Made by a program: the position numbers and the translations under genes. 64,000 nucleotides of DNA from Streptomyces hydrogenans (GTDB taxonomy: Bacteria > Actinomycetota > Actinomycetes > Streptomycetales > Streptomycetaceae): NCBI RefSeq assembly GCF_014656075.1, contig NZ_BNBS01000040.1, positions 1 through 64,000 on the forward strand, written 5' to 3'. Under the pieces are notes generated by a model. That model had not been told where the DNA came from and made no database searches. It worked only from the letters and a program-made list of their open reading frames with translations. Positions 1 to 8,374 of this stretch are shown piece after piece. The stretch's first letter is position 1. The number at the start of each line of letters is the position of its first letter.

Positions 1-53
1 CGCCGATGGTACTGCAGGGGGGACCCTGTGGGAGAGTAGGACGCCGCCGAACA
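1..53 (+). rRNA. rrf: 5S ribosomal RNA, 3' end only
   Basis: The first ~50 bases match the 3' half of Streptomyces 5S rRNA as I remember it: the GCCGATGGTACTGCAGGGG segment, then GGGAGAGTAGGACGCCGCCG. The 5' two thirds lie before the window. A strong terminator follows directly, so this is the end of an rRNA operon on the plus strand. The exact 3' end is uncertain by a few bases. Confidence 0.9.
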
Positions 54-67
54 ATCATTGTGGGAAA

Positions 68-95
68 GCCCCGCACCATCTGGTGCGGGGCTTTT
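68..95 (+). terminator. rRNA operon terminator
   Basis: A perfect GC-rich hairpin (GCCCCGCACC pairing with GGTGCGGGGC around an ATCT loop) is followed by TTTT. It lies about 15 bases after the 5S end, so it should end the rRNA transcript. Confidence 0.9.
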
Positions 96-229
96 CTGCG
101 TTCCCGGGGCATTCCGCAGCCCCAGGGCATTCCGTGGAGGGCCGGCGGCACCCGGTGCCGGGAGGGGGTCGGGGCGAGAGGTAAGGTCAGGGGTCAACGT
201 CAGTACCGTTCCCAGCAGGAGGCCCCCGG

Positions 230-838
230 GTGGAGGTCCAGGAGACCGAGGTCCAGACAGACCGGGTCCTCACCATCCCCAACATTCTCAGCATGGCGCG
301 TCTTCTCGGCGTGCCGCTGTTCCTGTGGCTCATCCTCCGGCCGGAGTTCGGCGGGCCCAACAGTGACGTCTGGGCACTGGTCGTCCTGATGCTCAGCGGC
401 GTCAGCGATTACCTCGACGGCAAGCTCGCGCGGAAGTGGAACCAGATCAGCAGCCTCGGCCGGCTGCTGGATCCCGCGGCCGACCGGCTGTACATCCTGT
501 CCACGCTCGTCGGACTCACCTGGCGCGAGATCCTGCCACTGTGGCTGACCGCCGTTCTGCTGGCGCGCGAACTCATGCTGCTGGTCATGGTGGGAATCCT
601 CCGCCGGCACGGTTACCCGCCGCCGCAGGTGAACTTCCTCGGGAAAGCTGCGACATTCAACCTGATGTACGCCTTCCCCTTGCTGCTTCTCAGTGACGGA
701 ACCGGCTGGCTGGCGTCACTCGCTGAAGTTTTCGGATGGGCTTTCGCCGGATGGGGTACAACTCTGTATTGGTGGGCAGGGATCCTCTACGTGGTCCAGG
801 TCCGCCGACTCGTGAAGGCGGATACCGCGGCCGATTGA
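230..838 (+). CDS. CDP-alcohol phosphatidyltransferase, probable cardiolipin synthase
   Basis: Integral membrane enzyme of 202 residues. The full family signature D-x2-D-G-x2-A-R-x8-G-x3-D-x3-D is present: D60, D63-G64, A67-R68, G77, D81 and D85. These residues bind the metal and CDP-diacylglycerol. Hydrophobic segments flank the motif, as expected for about six helices. The GTG start at 230 follows an AGGAGG-like site. In S. coelicolor the homologue next to the mannose-1-phosphate guanylyltransferase gene is the eukaryote-like cardiolipin synthase (phosphatidylglycerol plus CDP-diacylglycerol to cardiolipin), which is known from memory rather than shown here. A phosphatidylglycerophosphate or inositol-phosphate synthase is the alternative, because the motif does not fix the acceptor. 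The gene is 116 bp upstream of the next one, same strand. Confidence 0.85.
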   Translation: MEVQETEVQTDRVLTIPNILSMARLLGVPLFLWLILRPEFGGPNSDVWALVVLMLSGVSDYLDGKLARKWNQISSLGRLLDPAADRLYILSTLVGLTWREILPLWLTAVLLARELMLLVMVGILRRHGYPPPQVNFLGKAATFNLMYAFPLLLLSDGTGWLASLAEVFGWAFAGWGTTLYWWAGILYVVQVRRLVKADTAAD

Positions 839-954
839 GCCCTTCCGTCCCGCGCCGTGCAGCGTCGCCGGCAGGAACGAGGACGTCCGAAGGTCAGTGA
901 CCGGACAGGGTCGGTCGGCAGGACCGTCGTCTCTTCAAGGAGGACGCTTCCGAC

Positions 955-3450
955 ATGAAGGCCGTCGTGATGGCCGGTGGCGAAGGAACCCGACTTCGCC
1001 CCATGACCTCGAGCATGCCCAAGCCTCTGCTGCCGGTGGTGAACCGGCCGATCATGGAGCACGTCTTGCGACTGCTCAAGAGGCACGGTCTCAACGAGAC
1101 CGTCGTGACCGTACAGTTTCTCGCCTCACTCGTCAGGAACTACTTCGGCGACGGCGAGGAGCTCGGGATGGAGCTCACGTATGCCAATGAGGAGAAGCCT
1201 CTCGGCACAGCGGGCAGTGTGAAGAACGCCGAGGAAGCGTTGAAGGACGACGCCTTCCTCGTGATCTCGGGGGATGCCCTCACCGATTTCGACCTCACCG
1301 ACCTGATCCGTTTCCACAAGGAGAAGGGCGCCCTCGTCACGGTCTGTCTGACGCGTGTGCCGAATCCCCTGGAATTCGGCATCACCATCGTCGACGAAGA
1401 GGGGAAGGTCGAGCGGTTCCTGGAGAAGCCGACCTGGGGACAGGTCTTCTCCGACACCGTGAACACGGGCATCTACGTGATGGAGCCCGAGGTGTTCGAC
1501 TACGTCGCGGCCGACGTTTCGGTCGACTGGTCCGGTGACGTCTTCCCTCAGCTCATGAAGGAGGGCAAGCCGATCTACGGCTATGTCGCCGAGGGCTACT
1601 GGGAGGACGTCGGCACCCACGAGAGCTACGTCAAGGCACAGGCCGACGTGCTCGAGGGCAAGGTCCAGGTCGACGTCGACGGATTCGAGATCTCGCCCGG
1701 CGTCTGGGTCGCCGAAGGAGCGGAGGTCCACCCCGACGCGGTGCTGCGCGGGCCGCTGTACATCGGGGACTACGCCAAGGTCGAGGCCGGCGCCGAGATC
1801 CGCGAGCACACCGTCATCGGCTCCAACGTGGTGGTCAAGTCCGGGGCCTTCCTGCACAAGGCGGTCGTCCACGACAACGTCTACATCGGACAGCACAGCA
1901 ACCTCCGCGGCTGTGTCATCGGCAAGAACACCGACGTCATGCGGGCGGCCCGGATCGAGGACGGGGCCGTCATCGGCGACGAGTGCATGATCGGCGAGGA
2001 GTCGATCGTGCAGGGCAACGTCCGGGTCTACCCCTTCAAGACCATCGAGGCCGGCGCCTTCGTCAACACCTCGGTCATCTGGGAGTCCCGCGGACAGGCC
2101 CACCTCTTCGGAGCACGCGGAGTGTCCGGGATCCTCAACGTCGAGATCACGCCCGAGCTGGCCGTGCGGCTCGCCGGCGCGTACGCGACGACGCTGAAGA
2201 AGGGCGCCACCGTCACCACCGCCCGTGACCACTCGCGTGGTGCGCGGGCGCTCAAGCGGGCCGTGATCTCCGCGCTCCAGGCCAGCGCCATCGACGTGAG
2301 GGACCTGGAGAACGTGCCCCTGCCGGTCGCCCGGCAGCAGACCGCGCGGGGGAGCGCCGGCGGGATCATGGTGCGTACCTCCCCCGGCGTGCCGGACTCG
2401 GTCGACATCATGTTCTTCGACGAGCGGGGCGCCGACCTGTCGCAGGCCCGGCAGCGGAAGCTGGACCGGGTCTACGCGCGGCAGGAGTACCGGCGGGCCT
2501 TCCCCGGGGAGATCGGGGACCTGTCCTTCCCGGCGAGCGTCTTCGACTCGTACACCGGCTCGCTGCTGCGGAACGTCGACACCACCGGGATCGCGGAGGC
2601 CGGGCTCAAGGTCGTCGTCGACGCGTCCAACGGAAGCGCGGGGCTCGTCCTGCCCAGCCTGCTGGGCCGGCTCCAGGTGGACTCGCTGACCATCAACCCG
2701 GGGCTCGACGAGTCGCGGCCGACGGAGTCCGCCGAGCGCAGGCGGGCCGGGCTGGTGCGGCTCGGGGAGATCGTGGCGTCGGCGCGGGCCGCGTTCGGAG
2801 TGCGGTTCGACCCGGTGGGCGAGCGGCTGTCGCTCGTCGACGAGCGGGGCCGGATCATCGAGGACGACCGGGCGCTGCTGGTGATGCTCGACCTGGTGGC
2901 GGCCGAGCGCCGGTCCGGGCGGGTCGCGCTGCCGGTCACCACGACCCGTATCGCCGAGCAGGTGGCGGCGTACCACGGCACCCAGGTCGAGTGGACGACC
3001 ACGTCGCCCGACGACCTCACCCGGGTCGGCCGGCAGGAGTCGACGATCTTCGGTGGGGACGGGCGCGGCGGGTTCATCGTGCCCGAGTTCAGCAGCGTCT
3101 TCGACGGGGCCGCGGCCTTCGTGCGGCTGATCGGTCTGGTGGCGCGGACGCAGCTCACGCTGAGCCAGATCGACGCCCGGATCCCGCGGGCGCACGTGAT
3201 CAAGCGGGACATCCCGACGCCGTGGGCGGTGAAGGGGCTCGTGATGCGGCGGGTGGTGGAGGCGGCCGGCAGCAGGTCGGTGGACACCACCGACGGCGTG
3301 CGGGTCGTGGAGGCCGACGGCCGGTGGGTGATGGTGCTGCCGGACCCCGCCGAGGCCGTCACCCATCTGTGGGCCGAGGGGCCCGACGACACCTCGGCGC
3401 AGGCGCTGCTCGACGAGTGGGCGCAGGTGGTCGAGAGCGCAGGTCGCTGA
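955..3450 (+). CDS. mannose-1-phosphate guanylyltransferase with C-terminal phosphomannomutase-like domain
   Basis: Makes GDP-mannose from mannose-1-phosphate and GTP in the cytoplasm, supplying polyprenyl-phosphate-mannose, protein O-mannosylation and mannosylated lipids. 831 residues. The N-terminal nucleotidyltransferase domain begins with GGEGTRLRPMT (8-18), then PKP (22-24) and an FLEKP motif. Left-handed beta-helix hexapeptide repeats follow at about residues 240-380. The last ~430 residues resemble a phosphomannomutase, but its motifs are degraded: the metal loop reads DPVGER instead of DGDADR and the sugar loop reads GGDGRGG instead of GEMSGH. ATG 955 is preceded by AAGGAGG. The fusion is usual in Streptomyces, to my knowledge. 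The first domain is assigned confidently; the second may be regulatory or structural. Confidence 0.88.
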   Translation: MKAVVMAGGEGTRLRPMTSSMPKPLLPVVNRPIMEHVLRLLKRHGLNETVVTVQFLASLVRNYFGDGEELGMELTYANEEKPLGTAGSVKNAEEALKDDAFLVISGDALTDFDLTDLIRFHKEKGALVTVCLTRVPNPLEFGITIVDEEGKVERFLEKPTWGQVFSDTVNTGIYVMEPEVFDYVAADVSVDWSGDVFPQLMKEGKPIYGYVAEGYWEDVGTHESYVKAQADVLEGKVQVDVDGFEISPGVWVAEGAEVHPDAVLRGPLYIGDYAKVEAGAEIREHTVIGSNVVVKSGAFLHKAVVHDNVYIGQHSNLRGCVIGKNTDVMRAARIEDGAVIGDECMIGEESIVQGNVRVYPFKTIEAGAFVNTSVIWESRGQAHLFGARGVSGILNVEITPELAVRLAGAYATTLKKGATVTTARDHSRGARALKRAVISALQASAIDVRDLENVPLPVARQQTARGSAGGIMVRTSPGVPDSVDIMFFDERGADLSQARQRKLDRVYARQEYRRAFPGEIGDLSFPASVFDSYTGSLLRNVDTTGIAEAGLKVVVDASNGSAGLVLPSLLGRLQVDSLTINPGLDESRPTESAERRRAGLVRLGEIVASARAAFGVRFDPVGERLSLVDERGRIIEDDRALLVMLDLVAAERRSGRVALPVTTTRIAEQVAAYHGTQVEWTTTSPDDLTRVGRQESTIFGGDGRGGFIVPEFSSVFDGAAAFVRLIGLVARTQLTLSQIDARIPRAHVIKRDIPTPWAVKGLVMRRVVEAAGSRSVDTTDGVRVVEADGRWVMVLPDPAEAVTHLWAEGPDDTSAQALLDEWAQVVESAGR

Positions 3451-3465
3451 CCGGATGAGGAGCGG

Positions 3466-3502
3466 AGGCCGGGCGGCGGCGGGACGGAGCCGCCCGGCCT
3501 TT
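3466..3502 (+). terminator. hairpin terminator after the guanylyltransferase gene
   Basis: A 12-bp perfect stem (AGGCCGGGCGGC, 3466-3477, with its complement at 3489-3500) and an 11-base loop, ending in TTT. It starts 16 bp after the stop codon, separating this gene from the DUF881 operon. Confidence 0.7.
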
Positions 3503-3541
3503 CGTGGGGCCATTCGGCGGTAGGGCGCGCGACGTGCGACG

Positions 3542-4480
3542 ATGTGCGGCATGTCGCAGCAGCCCCCCGTTCGGAGCACCGGTTCTCCGCCCCCGCGCCC
3601 GGACGCGTCGATGTCGCTGCTGAACAACGTCATCGACCACGCGCTGGACGACGGGTACGCGGAGGCGACCGCCCGGCGCGCGGCCGAGGGCGGTGCGCTG
3701 CCGAAGCCGCTGCGCGCCAAGCTCGGCCTGGCGGCCGGTCTCGTGCTGGCCGCGGCCGTGGTGACGGTGGGCGCGGCCGAGGCCCGGGTCTCGGCCCCCG
3801 TCGTCGCCAAGGAGCGGCAGGAGCTGATCGACCGGATCGAGGGCGAGAACACGACGGCCGACGAGCTGGAGCGGGACGTCGAGCGGATCCGCACCGAGGT
3901 CGGCGAGCGGCAGCGGGTCGCGCTGGAGGAGCACGGCGGCGACCAGACGGAGCTGGTCGCGCTGCTGTCGGGTGCCACACCCGTGCGCGGGCCCGGCGTG
4001 AAGCTCGTGGTCGACGACGCCAAGGACTCCGAGAGCGGGGGAGGCGGGCCGCGTGAGAGCGCCGGCTTCTCCGACACCGGGCGGGTGCGCGACCGCGACA
4101 TGCAGCGGGTGGTCAACGGGCTGTGGGAGTCGGGCGCGGAGGCCGTGTCGATCAACGGGCAGCGGCTGACGTCGCTCTCCGCGATCCGGGCCGCCGGTGA
4201 CGCCATACTCGTCGACAACCGGCCGCTCGTGCCGCCGTACACCGTGCTGGCGGTGGGGGACGGGCAGCGGCTGAGCACCGCCTTCCAGGACAGCGCCGAC
4301 GGGCAGTACCTGCACGCGCTGGTGGAGAACTTCGGGATCCGCAGCGGCATCTCGGTCGAGGGCGAGCTGAGCCTGCCGGCCGCGCCGAGCCTGATCGTAC
4401 GTACAGCTGAGCCGAGGGGGGCCGGGGCGGCGACGCCGTCCGGCCGGGCCACGGCCGACAAGGGGAAGGCAACACCGTGA
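3542..4480 (+). CDS. DUF881 family membrane-anchored protein (first copy)
   Basis: A 312-residue protein with one transmembrane helix (about residues 60-79), a charged coiled-coil stretch (about 85-130) and an extracytoplasmic DUF881 domain containing GPGVKLVVDD and INGQRLT-like segments. Related Bacillus proteins (YlxW/YlxX) lie near ftsA-ftsZ and are associated with the envelope or division; their biochemical role is unknown. It is the first gene of a DUF881-sbp-DUF881 trio with overlapping ends. No Shine-Dalgarno site is obvious, and ATG 3551 in the same frame is an equally good start. A TAGGGC element shortly upstream could allow a nearly leaderless transcript. Confidence 0.85.
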   Translation: MCGMSQQPPVRSTGSPPPRPDASMSLLNNVIDHALDDGYAEATARRAAEGGALPKPLRAKLGLAAGLVLAAAVVTVGAAEARVSAPVVAKERQELIDRIEGENTTADELERDVERIRTEVGERQRVALEEHGGDQTELVALLSGATPVRGPGVKLVVDDAKDSESGGGGPRESAGFSDTGRVRDRDMQRVVNGLWESGAEAVSINGQRLTSLSAIRAAGDAILVDNRPLVPPYTVLAVGDGQRLSTAFQDSADGQYLHALVENFGIRSGISVEGELSLPAAPSLIVRTAEPRGAGAATPSGRATADKGKATP

Positions 4481-4809
4481 TCGCCGTACTGGGCCTGATC
4501 GTCGGAGTCGTGGCGGGACTGCTGGTCCGGCCCGAGATCCCGGCGGTCGTCGAGCCCTATCTCCCCATCGCCGTGGTCGCCGCCCTCGACGCGGTCTTCG
4601 GCGGCCTGCGGGCCATGCTCGACGGGATCTTCGTCGACAAGGTCTTCGTCGTGTCCTTCCTGTCGAACGTGGTCGTGGCCGCGCTGATCGTCTTCCTCGG
4701 CGACAAGCTCGGCGTGGGCGCGCAGCTGTCCACCGGTGTCGTCGTCGTGCTCGGCATCCGGATCTTCTCCAACGCGGCCGCGATCCGCCGCCATGTCTTC
4801 CGGGCGTGA
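4477..4809 (+). CDS. sbp: small basic family protein (DUF1290)
   Basis: A 110-residue protein with three hydrophobic helices. It matches the small basic protein family found beside DUF881 genes in Gram-positive bacteria; the PEIP segment near residue 20 and a basic C-terminus are typical. It is an integral membrane protein of unknown function. The GTG start overlaps the TGA of the previous gene (GTGA at 4477-4480), and its own TGA overlaps the GTG of the next, so the three are translationally coupled. Confidence 0.88.
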   Translation: MIAVLGLIVGVVAGLLVRPEIPAVVEPYLPIAVVAALDAVFGGLRAMLDGIFVDKVFVVSFLSNVVVAALIVFLGDKLGVGAQLSTGVVVVLGIRIFSNAAAIRRHVFRA

Positions 4810-5789
4810 GGCCGATGAGTGTGAATCCGAACGAGAAGCCCGAGCCGGGCGACGAGCGGGCGGAGCGTCCGGAGCCGGCGGGGAAGCCGGTGGCCGGAAC
4901 GGCGCCCGGGGTGCCGGAGGCTTCCAAGGCGTCCGAGGCGTCCGAGGCGTCCGAGGCGCGGCCGGCGGCCGGTCCCGCGGAGCCGGAGGCGCGTCCCTCG
5001 GAGGGCGCTGAGAGCGCTCCCGAGGGCGCTGTGCCGTCCCCGGGAGCCGGGGCGGGCGCGGGGGCCGCGCCGGACGGGCGGCGGCGCCTCGCGGACGCCC
5101 TGTGGCCGCCGCGGGTGACGCGGGCGCAGCTCATCGTGGCGCTGCTGCTGGCCTGCCTGGGCTTCGGTCTCGCCATCCAGGTCTCCTCGACGAGCGAGGG
5201 CAGCGCGCTGCGCGGGGCCCGGCAGGAGGATCTCGTACGGATCCTGGACGAGCTCGACGACCGGACCCAGCGGCTGGAGGACGAGAAGACGCGGCTGGAG
5301 AAGCAGCGGACGGAGCTGGAGTCCAGCTCCGACCAGGCGGAGGAGGCCCGTCGGCAGACGGCGGAGAAGGAGCGGCAGCTCGGGATCCTGGCGGGCACGG
5401 TGGCCGCCGAGGGGCCGGGCATCACGCTGACCGTCTCGGACCCGGTCGGCGCGGTCGAGTCCGACATGCTCCTCGACGCCATCCAGGAGCTGCGGGCTGC
5501 CGGTGCCGAGGCGATCCAGGTCGACGGGGTGCGGGTGGTCGCGAACAGTTATTTCACAGGTGGCGGTGATGACATGCGGATCGATGGAACGCAGGTGACC
5601 GCTCCGTACGTCTTCAAGGTCATCGGCAAGCCCGAGGATCTCGAGCCCGCGCTCAACATCCCCGGTGGAGTCGTCCAGACCCTCGAGAAGGAGCAGGCCA
5701 CGGCCACGGTGGAGCGGTCGGCGAAGATCGTCGTCGATGCCTTGCGACCCGCGAAGCGGCCTGACTACGCTCGGTCGTCCTCCCCGTGA
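4806..5789 (+). CDS. DUF881 family membrane-anchored protein (second copy)
   Basis: 327 residues. A long acidic, Ala/Pro/Glu-rich cytoplasmic N-terminus with repeated SEASEA runs precedes one transmembrane helix at about residues 107-126. A coiled-coil (about 140-185) and a DUF881 domain with GPGITLTVSD and IQVDGVRV segments follow. It is a paralogue of the gene at 3542, and two differing copies around sbp is the usual actinobacterial layout. The GTG at 4806 overlaps the preceding stop; ATG 4815 in frame is an alternative start. Function is not established; a role at the envelope or division machinery is inferred from neighbours in other bacteria. Confidence 0.85.
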   Translation: MRPMSVNPNEKPEPGDERAERPEPAGKPVAGTAPGVPEASKASEASEASEARPAAGPAEPEARPSEGAESAPEGAVPSPGAGAGAGAAPDGRRRLADALWPPRVTRAQLIVALLLACLGFGLAIQVSSTSEGSALRGARQEDLVRILDELDDRTQRLEDEKTRLEKQRTELESSSDQAEEARRQTAEKERQLGILAGTVAAEGPGITLTVSDPVGAVESDMLLDAIQELRAAGAEAIQVDGVRVVANSYFTGGGDDMRIDGTQVTAPYVFKVIGKPEDLEPALNIPGGVVQTLEKEQATATVERSAKIVVDALRPAKRPDYARSSSP

Positions 5790-5978
5790 GAGAGGGGGCG
5801 AGGGGTCCCGCGACATGGGCTGGAGCGTTGCGGGGGGTCGGCGCACCACAACGGTGGTGCGTGGTGGAAACTGTCCGGAGGATACGGACGTTGTGAAGGT
5901 GTCCGGGTCGGCAGGTGTGATGGATCTCGGTTCGTCCTGCCCCACGGGCGGGTCTGTTTCGGTCAAGGGGAATCGCCC

Positions 5979-6815
5979 GTGAAGTTGTTTGCGAAGTTGT
6001 TCGGCAAGAGCGCACGCGAGGACGGCGGCAACGCCAGGCACCGCGCGCCGCGCCACGCCCAGAGCGAGGAGCAGGGCGGCGAGCGTCCGCTCTTCCGCGA
6101 CGAGGTCGGCGGCCAGGGTGGTGACATTCCGGGCGGACAGGGCGCGTCGTCTGTTGACCCCGCCGGGGCCGCGCGCATAGGTTTCGGTGAACCATCAACC
6201 TCAGGTACGGGTGGAGGGTTTACCCCCGATCCGTACGCGACCCAGACCTCCGCGGGGCAGCCGCGGCAGGAGGACGCGTCCATGCCGGTGTGCACGAGGT
6301 GCGGTCACCGCAATACGCCGGACAGCCGGTTCTGTTCCCACTGCGGCACGCCGCTGCGGGGCGGGGTCGCCGCCGAGCGTCCCTCCGAGACGACGTCGAC
6401 GATCTCGATCTCGGGCCTGGAGGCGTACGACGCGGAGACCACCGGCCAGATCGCGATGCCGGCGCTGTCCCCCGAGGCCCTCGCGGCCGTCGAGGCGCTG
6501 CCGCCGGGTTCCGCGCTCCTGGTGGTGCGCCGCGGTCCGAACTCGGGCAGCCGCTTCCTCCTGGACGGCGAGCTGACGACGGCCGGCCGGCATCCGCAGA
6601 GCGACATCTTCCTGGACGACTTCACGGTCTCCCGGAGGCACGTCGAGTTCCGCAGGCGTCAGGACGGCAGCTTCACGGTCGCCGACGTGGGCAGCCTCAA
6701 CGGCACCTACCTCAACCGTGAGCCGATCGATTCGGACATCGTGCTGAACAACGGCGACGAGGTGCAGATCGGCAAGTACCGGCTGGTCTTCTACGCGAGC
6801 CAGCGAGGCGTCTGA
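5979..6815 (+). CDS. FHA domain phospho-switch protein with zinc ribbon (GarA/OdhI type)
   Basis: 278 residues. A four-Cys zinc ribbon at 105-122 (CxxC-x10-CxxC) is followed by an ETTS motif at 137-140. The C-terminal FHA domain carries the phosphothreonine-binding residues GRH, SRRH and NGTY. In mycobacteria and corynebacteria the related GarA/OdhI is phosphorylated by Ser/Thr kinases on an ETTS motif near the N-terminus. Its own FHA domain then folds back on it, which relieves inhibition of 2-oxoglutarate dehydrogenase and related enzymes. Here the same motif sits before the same domain, but with a longer N-terminal extension including the zinc ribbon. GTG 5979 follows AAGGGG. It is 32 bp upstream of the MerR gene, as in other actinobacteria. 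Confidence 0.88.
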   Translation: MKLFAKLFGKSAREDGGNARHRAPRHAQSEEQGGERPLFRDEVGGQGGDIPGGQGASSVDPAGAARIGFGEPSTSGTGGGFTPDPYATQTSAGQPRQEDASMPVCTRCGHRNTPDSRFCSHCGTPLRGGVAAERPSETTSTISISGLEAYDAETTGQIAMPALSPEALAAVEALPPGSALLVVRRGPNSGSRFLLDGELTTAGRHPQSDIFLDDFTVSRRHVEFRRRQDGSFTVADVGSLNGTYLNREPIDSDIVLNNGDEVQIGKYRLVFYASQRGV

Positions 6816-6847
6816 CACGCCTGGCGGAGATCCTTCAGGAAAGGTCC

Positions 6848-7606
6848 ATGGTGCGAACACCGACGGGCGGTGCCGGATCCGGCACCGCCACCGCGGGCGA
6901 CCGGCTGGTGAGTATCGGCACCGTGCTGAACCAGCTGCGGGACGAGTTTCCCGAAGTGACGATCTCCAAGATCCGCTTCCTGGAGGCCGAGGGGCTCGTC
7001 GAGCCCCGGCGTACGGCCTCCGGGTACCGGAAGTTCAGCCCGGAGGACGTGGAGCGGCTCGCCGCGGTCCTGCGGATGCAGCGGGACCACTATCTTCCGC
7101 TGAAGGTCATCCGGGAGCACCTCGACGCCCTCGCCCGCGGCGAGCAGGTGAAGCTCCCGGCGCCCGGCCGGCGGCGTGATCTGCTGGACGGGCTGCTCGA
7201 CGGCCCGGCGGACGACGAGGGCGACGAGCGGCCGACCGCCGCGCGGCTGGGCCGTGCCGAGCTGGTGGCCGCGGCCGGGGTGACCGAGGCCGAGCTGGTG
7301 GAGTGGGAGTCGTACGGCCTGATCTGCGAGAGCGAGGGCGGCGGCTACGACGCGGAGAGCGTCAACGTGGCGCGGATCGTGGCCGATCTCGGGCGGTTCG
7401 GGCTGGAGCCCCGGCACCTGCGGGCCGTGAAGGCGTCGGCGGACCGGGAGGCCGGTCTGATCGAGCAGGTCGTCGCGCCGCTGAGGCGGCACCGCAACCC
7501 GCAGACCAGGGCGCATGCCGAGGAGACGGCCGCCGATCTGGCGCAGCTGTCGGTGCGGCTGCACGCCGCGCTGGTGCAGACGGCGCTCGGCGTACGGCTC
7601 CAGTGA
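6848..7606 (+). CDS. ftsR: MerR family transcriptional regulator FtsR
   Basis: 252 residues. The MerR winged helix-turn-helix occupies about residues 22-90 (SIGTVLNQL, ISKIRFLEAEGLV, then a GYRKFSPEDVERL wing segment). A longer C-terminal domain has no metal-binding cysteines. The position between an FHA (garA-like) gene and a DUF151 gene is conserved across actinobacteria, where the orthologue FtsR of Corynebacterium activates ftsZ. Target genes here cannot be seen. The ATG start is 32 bp after the FHA stop and follows a weak AGGAAAGG site. Confidence 0.85.
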   Translation: MVRTPTGGAGSGTATAGDRLVSIGTVLNQLRDEFPEVTISKIRFLEAEGLVEPRRTASGYRKFSPEDVERLAAVLRMQRDHYLPLKVIREHLDALARGEQVKLPAPGRRRDLLDGLLDGPADDEGDERPTAARLGRAELVAAAGVTEAELVEWESYGLICESEGGGYDAESVNVARIVADLGRFGLEPRHLRAVKASADREAGLIEQVVAPLRRHRNPQTRAHAEETAADLAQLSVRLHAALVQTALGVRLQ

Positions 7607-7697
7607 CCGGTGCGGAGGGCTTCGGGCGCGGGGTCGCGGAGGCGCTGAGCGGGGGCCCGACTATCCAAACCGGTCGGGCACGTCCTAGGGTTGCTGT

Positions 7698-8165
7698 GTG
7701 AACGAGCTCGACGTTGTGGGTGTCCGGGTGGAAATGCCCTCCAACCAGCCGATCGTGCTCCTGCGCGAAGTGGGAGGCGACCGGTACCTTCCCATCTGGA
7801 TCGGACCCGGCGAGGCGACCGCGATCGCCTTCGCCCAGCAGGGCATGGCGCCGCCCAGGCCGCTGACGCACGACCTGTTCAAGGACGTGCTGGAGGCGGT
7901 GGGGCAGGAGCTGACCCAGGTGCGCATCACCGACCTGCGGGACGGGGTCTTCTACGCCGAGCTGGTCTTCGCCAGCGGCGTGGAGGTGAGTGCGCGGCCG
8001 TCCGACGCGATAGCCCTGGCGCTGCGGACCGGTTCGCCGATCTTCGGCAGCGACGGCGTCCTCGACGACGCCGGGATCGCGATCCCCGACGAGCAGGAGG
8101 ACGAGGTGGAGAAGTTCCGCGAGTTCCTCGATCAGATCTCGCCGGAGGACTTCGGGAGTCAGTGA
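7698..8165 (+). CDS. bifunctional nuclease family protein (DUF151)
   Basis: A 155-residue soluble protein matching the DUF151 fold: MPSNQPIVLL near the start, LPIWIGPGEATAIA, a THDLFKDVL helix, and SARPSDAIALALR. Plant and other homologues have been described as bifunctional DNase/RNase, but the role in actinobacteria is unclear. It lies between the two MerR genes in the conserved cluster. GTG start at 7698; no strong Shine-Dalgarno site is visible just upstream. Confidence 0.85.
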   Translation: MNELDVVGVRVEMPSNQPIVLLREVGGDRYLPIWIGPGEATAIAFAQQGMAPPRPLTHDLFKDVLEAVGQELTQVRITDLRDGVFYAELVFASGVEVSARPSDAIALALRTGSPIFGSDGVLDDAGIAIPDEQEDEVEKFREFLDQISPEDFGSQ

Positions 8166-8279
8166 CGGGAGGGCTCCCGCGTGCCGCCGCGGCGGTGCGT
8201 GCGAGGGGCGACCGAGGAGCGCTGTCGGCGCATTCGAGTAGCCTTTCCCCGGAGTGGGATACGTGAAACCACTCTCTGG

Positions 8280-8305
8280 GTGATTATCACTCGGCGTGCC
8301 GAGTG
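8280..8305. promoter_or_regulatory. two abutting palindromes upstream of the second MerR gene
   Basis: GTGAT-T-ATCAC (8280-8290) is a perfect inverted repeat. It shares its last three bases with a second perfect one, CACTCGGC-GT-GCCGAGTG (8288-8305). They end 10 bp before a -35 box, which makes them candidate binding sites for an autoregulating MerR protein or another factor. No binding data are available. Confidence 0.5.
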
Positions 8306-8314
8306 TGGCGATCG

Positions 8315-8343
8315 TTGACGCACCCCTAGCGACTGCCTACCTT
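8315..8343 (+). promoter_or_regulatory. sigma-70-like promoter of the second MerR gene
   Basis: TTGACG (8315-8320), a 17-base spacer and TACCTT (8338-8343) match the housekeeping consensus well. The coding start lies about 30 bp downstream behind a GGAGG site. Confidence 0.65.
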
Positions 8344-8374
8344 CGAGTGGGCAGGTCAAGGACGGAGGGTCGGC

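Noticed and set aside
1126..4794. Open frame of over 1200 codons antisense to the guanylyltransferase and DUF881 genes
   Set aside because: It crosses several real genes on the other strand and reads as repetitive acidic/basic residues; no motif or ribosome site.
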